NCBI GenBank assembly: GCA_025766275.1
Contig: JAFKAC010000002.1
Span: forward strand, 1,116,001-1,180,000
Direction of reading: 5' to 3'
Origin: Lactarius indigo
Lineage: Eukaryota; Basidiomycota; Agaricomycetes; Russulales; Russulaceae
Length of the DNA stretch: 64,000 bases
Position 1 is the first letter of the stretch, and each line of letters starts with the position of its first letter. The notes beneath the pieces were generated by a model. The model searched no databases. It saw nothing but the letters and a program-made list of their open reading frames with translations, and was not told the DNA's origin. Position numbers and translations under genes: made by a program. This document shows positions 58,638 to 64,000 of the stretch, piece after piece.

Positions 58638-60290
58638 ATGGCCACACTCGCAAACGGGATCCACCAACCAGACTGGGATGACAGATACTATCACATAGAC
58701 CAGGTCTTGGACCGTCCAGGACCACGAACAGACCCAGACTCATTCATGGCCGGGGATGGCGTAGGTGATCCAATCTCGCCTCCTTTGCTGAGCTATACGC
58801 GCCCTGTTTCTCCAGGTAAAGCGGTTCTTACGGGAGCAGTGCAAGATCCTCGTCATCGGTGCGGGTGGGCTTGGGTGTGAAATCCTCGCCAACTTGGCAC
58901 TTTCGGGATTCAAGGACATACATGTCATCGACATGGATACGATTGACATCAGCAATCTTAATAGACAGTTTCTCTTTAGGTGCGCCTGTAGGTAGATCCC
59001 ATTGTTTATTGACTTTAATATTCTCCTCTCCCGCAGAACAAAGGATGTAGGCCAACCAAAAGCCACTGTTGCGGCGGAGTATATCATGAGGCGCGTTCCC
59101 GGCGTAAAGGTCACTCCGTGAGCACCCACTCTCACCCTCTATTCTCCGAATAACTCTAGGACAGTTATTATGGAAAGATTCAGGACAAAGATGACGACTA
59201 CTACATGCAATTCAATCTCGTTATTTGCGGTCTCGACTCGGTGGAAGCACGACGTTGGATCAATGCAACGCTCGTAAATCTCGTGGATCCAGAGAACCCA
59301 GAGAGTCTGAAGCCACTGATTGATGGCGGAACAGAAGGTCTTCGCTTCCCATTTCCCACATCGACGCCTTTTCTGACCCTACCCAAAGGATTCAAAGGAC
59401 AGGCGCGCGTTATCTTACCCACAGTAACCTCATGCTACGAGTGTTCTCTCGACATGCTAAATAAGCCCACCTTATTTCCCGTCTGCACGATTGCCAATAC
59501 ACCCCGTCTCCCTGAACATTGTATAGAATGGGCATCCGTGCTAGAATGGCCAAAGGTGAAAGGAGGTACGCATATCGCTTATCGCAATATGGCAGAATCA
59601 GATTTCGTTTCGCAGACACAAAGCTCGATACGGACGACCCTGAGCACATTCAGTGGCTGTATGGCGTCGCTCTAGCACGGGCCAAAGAGTTCAAGATTGA
59701 AGGCGTCACGTGGTCGTTAACCCAAGGCGTCGTGAAGAATATCATTCCTGCGATCGCCTCAACCAACGCCATCATCGCAGGTATGTCCTCTCCATCTCCA
59801 CAGAATCGTGTACTCATAGTGTCTTAGCATCTTGTTGCAACGAGGCATTCAAGATCGTAACGAGCTCAGCGGCATATCTCAACAACTACTTCATGCTCAT
59901 TGGTACGGAGGGCGTATATTCCTACACTTTTGAACACGAGAAACGCGACGACTGTCCGGTATGCGGCGGGGAGTCCTACGAGATCTCTATCGACAAGGAT
60001 TGCACAGTTGAGGGTCTCATCGATATGCTGGTTGAAAGGCAGGACATGTGCGCACTCGTTTTTCCTGGTCTTTTCTGCCGTTTGTTCAACACCAATGCAG
60101 CCAAATCAAGAAGCCCTCGTTGTCCACGCCAACGAAGCAAATATATTTCCAGGCCCCACCACAGCTTGAGAAAGCGACACGCCCGAACTTGGAGAAAAAG
60201 GTTTCGGAGCTCGTGCCAAATGGAGGGGACGTGACTGTTACCTCCACCTCGCTTCCGTTCAGCCTCTCTTTGCGCATCACATACACCTAA
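58638..60290 (+). CDS. uba3: NEDD8-activating enzyme E1 catalytic subunit UBA3
   Basis: ATG at 58638. The adenylation domain starts with [20 protein letters not shown] and [18 protein letters not shown], which bind ATP. Then [20 protein letters not shown] and [12 protein letters not shown] follow. The catalytic cysteine lies in [19 protein letters not shown], matching human UBA3 C237. After an intron come [18 protein letters not shown] and [18 protein letters not shown], then [19 protein letters not shown]. The zinc-binding CPVCGG is present, and the last exon is the ubiquitin-fold end [10 protein letters not shown] at 60290. With ULA1/APPBP1 it activates the ubiquitin-like NEDD8/Rub1 for cullin modification. 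Six or seven short introns all fit. Intact. Confidence 0.93.
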
Positions 60291-60487
60291 ACCCCGTCGT
60301 AGTCAACTGTCAACTGTATTTGTTATCCTCGCATCAGACAATCGTGATCATGTAGCTGCCTGCCCGAACCGGACTTTGAGGTTAGGGTCTGCGGCTGAGT
60401 CATCCCCGAGTGAGCAACTTTTGGGACGAGTGACTGCTAACTGTTAGCCAATCTTTTCTGTTTGTAACACCATCGTCCTCCCTGAGA

Positions 60488-61791
60488 ATGCCACCAAAAG
60501 CAGACATCAACAAGGCTGGTTGGGAGCAGAGCGAATTCCCCATCCTTTGCGAGACATGTGCGCCTTAAACTTTCCCCCACTTGACAGCTATCTAACCCAG
60601 AACTTCCGCAAGGCCTGGGGGACAACCCGTTCATCAGGATGGTACGCGCGCACACACACATTTTCTTTTCACCGAATGCCAACATTTTCTTAAAAAAAAA
60701 AAACAGTCCAAGCAAGAGTTCGGACGGGAATGCGGGACGTGTGCGCGCCCATTCACCGTCTTCCGCTGGAATCCAGGCGCAGGTATGCGTTTCAAGACGA
60801 CCGTGGTCTGCCAGACCTGCGCCAAGACGCGCAACGTGTGCCAGACATGCCTCCTCGACCTCGAATACCACCTCCCGACACAGGTCCGCGACACCGCGCT
60901 CGGCGTCGCGAACGAGGCGCCGACGAGCGACATCAATCGCGAGTACTATGCACAGAATCAGGAGACCAAGGTGCGTTCCCCCCCCCCTCCCAACACCCTT
61001 TCCGTCAGGTGTATTTTTTGACACATAATGCGATAGTTTGCAGGGAGCGAGAACAAGCTGAATGATGGTCGCGCGTCGTCGGCCGGTCGGGAGATGCTCA
61101 AGCAGCTGGCGCGGACGGAGCCTTATTACAAGCGCAACCGGCCACATATATGTTCTTTCTACGCCAAGGGGGACTGCAATCGCGGTACGGAGTGCCCATA
61201 CCGGTACGTTTACTTATCCTGCGCATAGGATCGAAGAGCTCAGTCCGCTCATTTTTTAGACACGAGATGCCTGTGGAGAACGAGTTGTCAAAACAGAACA
61301 TCCAAGACAGGTATCTCGGACAAAACGACCCCGTTGCACGCAAGATCTTAGCTGGGCATGCCGACAAGCAGGGCCTCAAGCCACCAGAAGACGAATCTGT
61401 GGTACGCCTCCCGCGCAGAGTCTCAGTTTTCGGTGGCTCACATGCACACAGATGTCGCTATTCCTGTCCTCCTTACCCCCGTCTGCAACGGAGGATACCG
61501 TCCGCACGCGCGTCATCAAGTCACTACCCGGTGTCGAACCCTCATCTCTTCGCTCAGTAGTTCACGTCGCAAAATCAAGGTGAGTCCCTGGCCTTCCCCC
61601 CTGTTCTCAGAACTCACCCCGACTTCAGATGCGCATTTGTAAACTTCAAAGACCGTATCTCTGCGGAGCGCGCAGCTGAAGCATGGGCTAATGGGCTCGA
61701 TATGGACGGTGAGCGTCTTGGGGTACGCTGGGGACGGAGTAAAAATACATCAGCCACAACTCCTGCAGTCCCGGCTGTCCCAGCAGCGTAA
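60488..61791 (+). CDS. slt11: Pre-mRNA splicing factor SLT11/ECM2 (RBM22 homologue)
   Basis: ATG at 60488, 197 bp after UBA3. The N-terminus [20 protein letters not shown] spans intron 1. The zinc-binding block includes [20 protein letters not shown] and [25 protein letters not shown] finger reads [19 protein letters not shown]. An RRM follows, with RNP-like [19 protein letters not shown] and [20 protein letters not shown] split by introns. The protein ends in VPAVPAA at TAA 61789-61791. In the spliceosome it contacts the U6 snRNA and pre-mRNA near the active site (family knowledge). Intron 1 ends at cgcaag, giving TCLGDN in frame. A run of A (60691-60703) lies in intron 2. Confidence 0.92.
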
Positions 61792-61929
61792 ATGTCAGTT
61801 GTCGCCACGCATATCCCATGCTCTGTTTGATTGTTGTGTATCTTACGGTTCCAGTGTGTTTCAGAATAGAGTAATGATAAAAAAAAATAAGGAACAGGAA
61901 CGGCGTGAACAAAGTGTCGTAGACAGTCG

Positions 61930-63142
61930 CTATGATGGCACCACAAAGCCTCCGATGATAACAGCAGCCAACCAGGTCGCGAGCGGTTTGACGTTTGTAC
62001 CCGTCGCTAGCGCCCAACCAAAGTTGATCAGCCCAGGACCAGCTGCATGCGGCACACGTCAAAATGACTATCATTAGCGGCGATCTACGGCACGTCGTCC
62101 CAAAAGAAGCTTACGGCAGATGCCTTCGATCCCCCACCCGACACCGAACAAAGCAGCGCCTGTCAACAACCGTGCGTCGACCTTGCCCTTTTTTGGCACC
62201 CGCACCGTTCCAATGCGATAGAGCAACGTGGTCAGTGGGATCGCGCCGGCGGCGAGGTACACAAGGGACGAATCGAACGCGGTATGTGCCGGTGTCAACA
62301 AGAACGCGAGTACACGCCGCGAGTCGGAAAGGTTGGACAGACGCAGCGCGAATGCAAACCCGAACGCGCTGCAAAACGCGACAGCCCGGCGCGCGTGGAC
62401 ACCCGCGCTAATCACGCGTGAAGCGGCAAGGGTCGAAACGAGAGCCACGACGCCGCTGGTGAGAAAGGCGCCGCCATGTGTGCCGAGCGACGGGTCCCCC
62501 GGTATAGGGGGAAGCGTGTCGTGGAGGAGACGTGCGGTGAGCGAGGCAGTCGCGCAGAACGTCGCGGTTGCGGCGATAGATCTAGGGGGCGCAAATTATA
62601 TTTGAGACCATAAATGGTGAGCACGCGGCGCTCGGAATTTCTCGTTACGGACCTGATGGAGAAATGTGACAGGCCGCAAATCATGTGTCTGCCGTGGGCA
62701 AGAAAAAGGGGGTGGTGGTGAGAGGAAGTCGCCATTGGTAGTCACGAGGCAAAAAAACCCAGGTTGTACCTACCCGGACGTGCAACCGTTGCTCATCTGT
62801 TCAGGGCCAAGGTAGTGACATGGATTACTGCAGGCAATGGACTGCTATCATAGTCTGACGGACCTTTGCACCTGCGCCGACAAGCAGCCCGGATAGCATG
62901 AGGGGGAGTGGAGCAGAATCTCCTACAGTAGGCTTGTCCCCCTCGATGACTGCAACGACAACACCGCCGAAGACCAATCCGAGAACTGACATAGCGTCCT
63001 CTGGCCTGCCACGTGCAGCGCCATGCATGAAGCCAGAGATGCCAAAGGTGTTATTATTGAAGGAAAGAAGGGCCTGTACGGGGAAAGCGATACAGACACC
63101 GCCGAGAAACGATTGGAGAGGAGTGGGACCGGGTAAAGACAT
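61930..63142 (-). CDS. YeeE/YedE-type sulfur transporter (thiosulfate/sulfur transport)
   Basis: ATG at 63142. First half: LQSFLGGVCIAFPVQALLSF, FGISGFMHGAARG, LVFGGVVVAVIEG and MLSGLLVGAGAK. Two small exons assemble the family hallmark SNGCTSGHMICGLSHFSIRS, containing the conserved cysteine used for thiosulfate passage in bacterial TsuA. Second half: VVALVSTLAASRVISAGVHA, AFCSAFGFAFALRLSNLSDS and the conserved GVGWGIEGICPGPGLINFGW over the last intron, ending at TAG 61930-61932. Integral membrane protein with about ten helices and a pseudo-two-fold repeat. The role in sulfur uptake is inferred from the family. It converges on SLT11, with 138 bp between the stops. Confidence 0.88.
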
Positions 63143-63722
63143 GACGAGGTGGGTATATGCGGGAGGGATATGACATTTTAGAGGGACAGAGAGGAGTGAA
63201 GAGACCAGATTTTGAGCTATTTTCTTGTACGTCCCGGTCCGATAGAAGTCCGGTGGAAGTCTCAGGGGATCGTCGCCCTTCTGTCTTCTATTTCACAAGA
63301 TGCCACACTCATGCTATGTGAATGGAAAACCTGACAGTTATTCGTCCCGCTGTCATTTCTCATGGAGACACTGCAACCCATGGAGACGTCAGAAGGACGA
63401 ACCATTGAACCAGTCTTAGCTGGGGCCCTGTCAAGCTAGAGCATGCTCCGCAAGAGACGCGGCTGATACCAACCGGATATGGCTTTGTGGCCCCAGCAAG
63501 ATAACTGATAACTGATAGGCACGCATCTAACCCCGTTTGGACATTTTGACGCCCGCCGTATGGTAAGTACTTATAATATGTATGATAGCAAGATGGTCGA
63601 CGAAAATATCATTACTGTCCATTCGTCCTCTGAAATATGCTCATCACATGATACACAACTACGATCCAGAACCGAGGTTCAGACCAAGCTGTTTCGCCAG
63701 AGTCTGTTCGTGACAAGAAAGG
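63143..63722. other. Intergenic, no gene seen
   Basis: Promoter region of the sulfur transporter at one side and 3' flank of the edge gene at the other. No ORF of interest. Short inverted motif ccggtccgatagaagtccgg near 63233-63252. Confidence 0.45.
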
Positions 63723-64000
63723 TCAACTCAAATTGACAGTGGAAGAGATGAGTGAACGGACCTCTAGATCACTCGAAGAAATAGGACAGGTGAAGGATAT
63801 CGAGTTGGTGATGGTTGGTGAAACCGAAACAAAGAACACTTTCACGCCGACAGTCAACTCGTACTTGATCGTCAGATCCTTTTGTGGCGAGGCGAGGCAT
63901 TTTCCCGCGATGTCGGTTATAATGGCAGAATTTGGATCAATGCTCTCAGTGTAGTCGAAGGTGAACGGGAAGGTGAAGCTCGTAGTGGTATGCGATGGTA
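63723..64000 (-). CDS. Partial gene at window edge, DUF3712-like surface/LEA-like protein
   Basis: Minus-strand frame open from the window's end to TGA at 63725-63723. It reads FTFPFTFDYTESIDPNSAII, then GKCLASPQKDLTIKYELTVG, VFFVSVSPTITNSISFTCPI and SSSDLE. The pattern (KDLTIxY..., VxVSPTIxxSxxFxCPLSSSDL) is what I recall from the C-terminal beta-sandwich unit of basidiomycete DUF3712/LEA-type proteins; the name is a moderate guess. A splice donor (GAG|gtccgt) at 63761 is an alternative end. The rest of the gene is outside the window. Confidence 0.55.
   Translation of the reverse strand, partial: PSHTTTSFTFPFTFDYTESIDPNSAIITDIAGKCLASPQKDLTIKYELTVGVKVFFVSVSPTITNSISFTCPISSSDLEVRSLISSTVNLS

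Overview
The window looks like nuclear DNA of a basidiomycete fungus, most likely an agaricomycete. Genes carry many short spliceosomal introns (about 45-60 nt, GT..AG). Signature families of that group are present: Goodbye-NACHT-ankyrin NLR-like genes, a Plavaka-type DNA transposon, a tnp2-type CACTA transposon and a chromodomain Ty3/Gypsy retrotransposon. I saw no tRNA, rRNA or CRISPR. All gene models were read by eye from splice signals and reading frames.

Left third (1-18 kb), an NLR neighbourhood. The window opens in the last ankyrin repeats of one gene (1-648), followed by a ruined 8-oxoguanine glycosylase copy. A spliced 2OG-Fe(II) oxygenase lies at 3.2-5.0 kb and a transposase relic at 6.6 kb. 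Two Goodbye-NACHT-ankyrin genes then stand head to head: A, minus, 7074-11910; B, plus, 12359-15905. They share five exon lengths exactly. The end of gene B plus an intact OGG1 gene (16197-17658) is a second copy of the left edge of the window, so about 2.6-2.8 kb has been duplicated. The copies decayed reciprocally: ankyrin end intact but OGG1 dead on the left, ankyrin end frameshifted but OGG1 intact on the right.

Middle (18-41 kb), a nest of mobile elements. A Plavaka transposase (20258-23700, minus) and a divergent accessory gene (23837-26471, plus) come first. Next to them a CACTA element encodes a coiled-coil accessory protein, a small basic protein and a tnp2 transposase (37096-41102). 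A nearly complete 7680-bp Ty3/Gypsy chromovirus (27320-34999, minus; 457-bp LTRs with 3 differences; 5-bp duplication GTATC) sits in the CACTA accessory gene. A probable solo LTR splits the transposase gene. The retrotransposon has an 11-nt complementarity between its primer-binding site and its predicted transcript start, as in self-priming Tf1-type elements, and two in-phase slippery heptamers before the Gag stop.

Right third (41-64 kb), ordinary euchromatic genes: a broken HNH nuclease gene, two divergent MFS transporters, a DUF1308 protein, an ABCC transporter, then housekeeping genes in close order: RCL1 and UBA3 (75 bp between start codons), the splicing factor SLT11/RBM22, a YeeE/YedE sulfur transporter, and the edge of a DUF3712-like gene.
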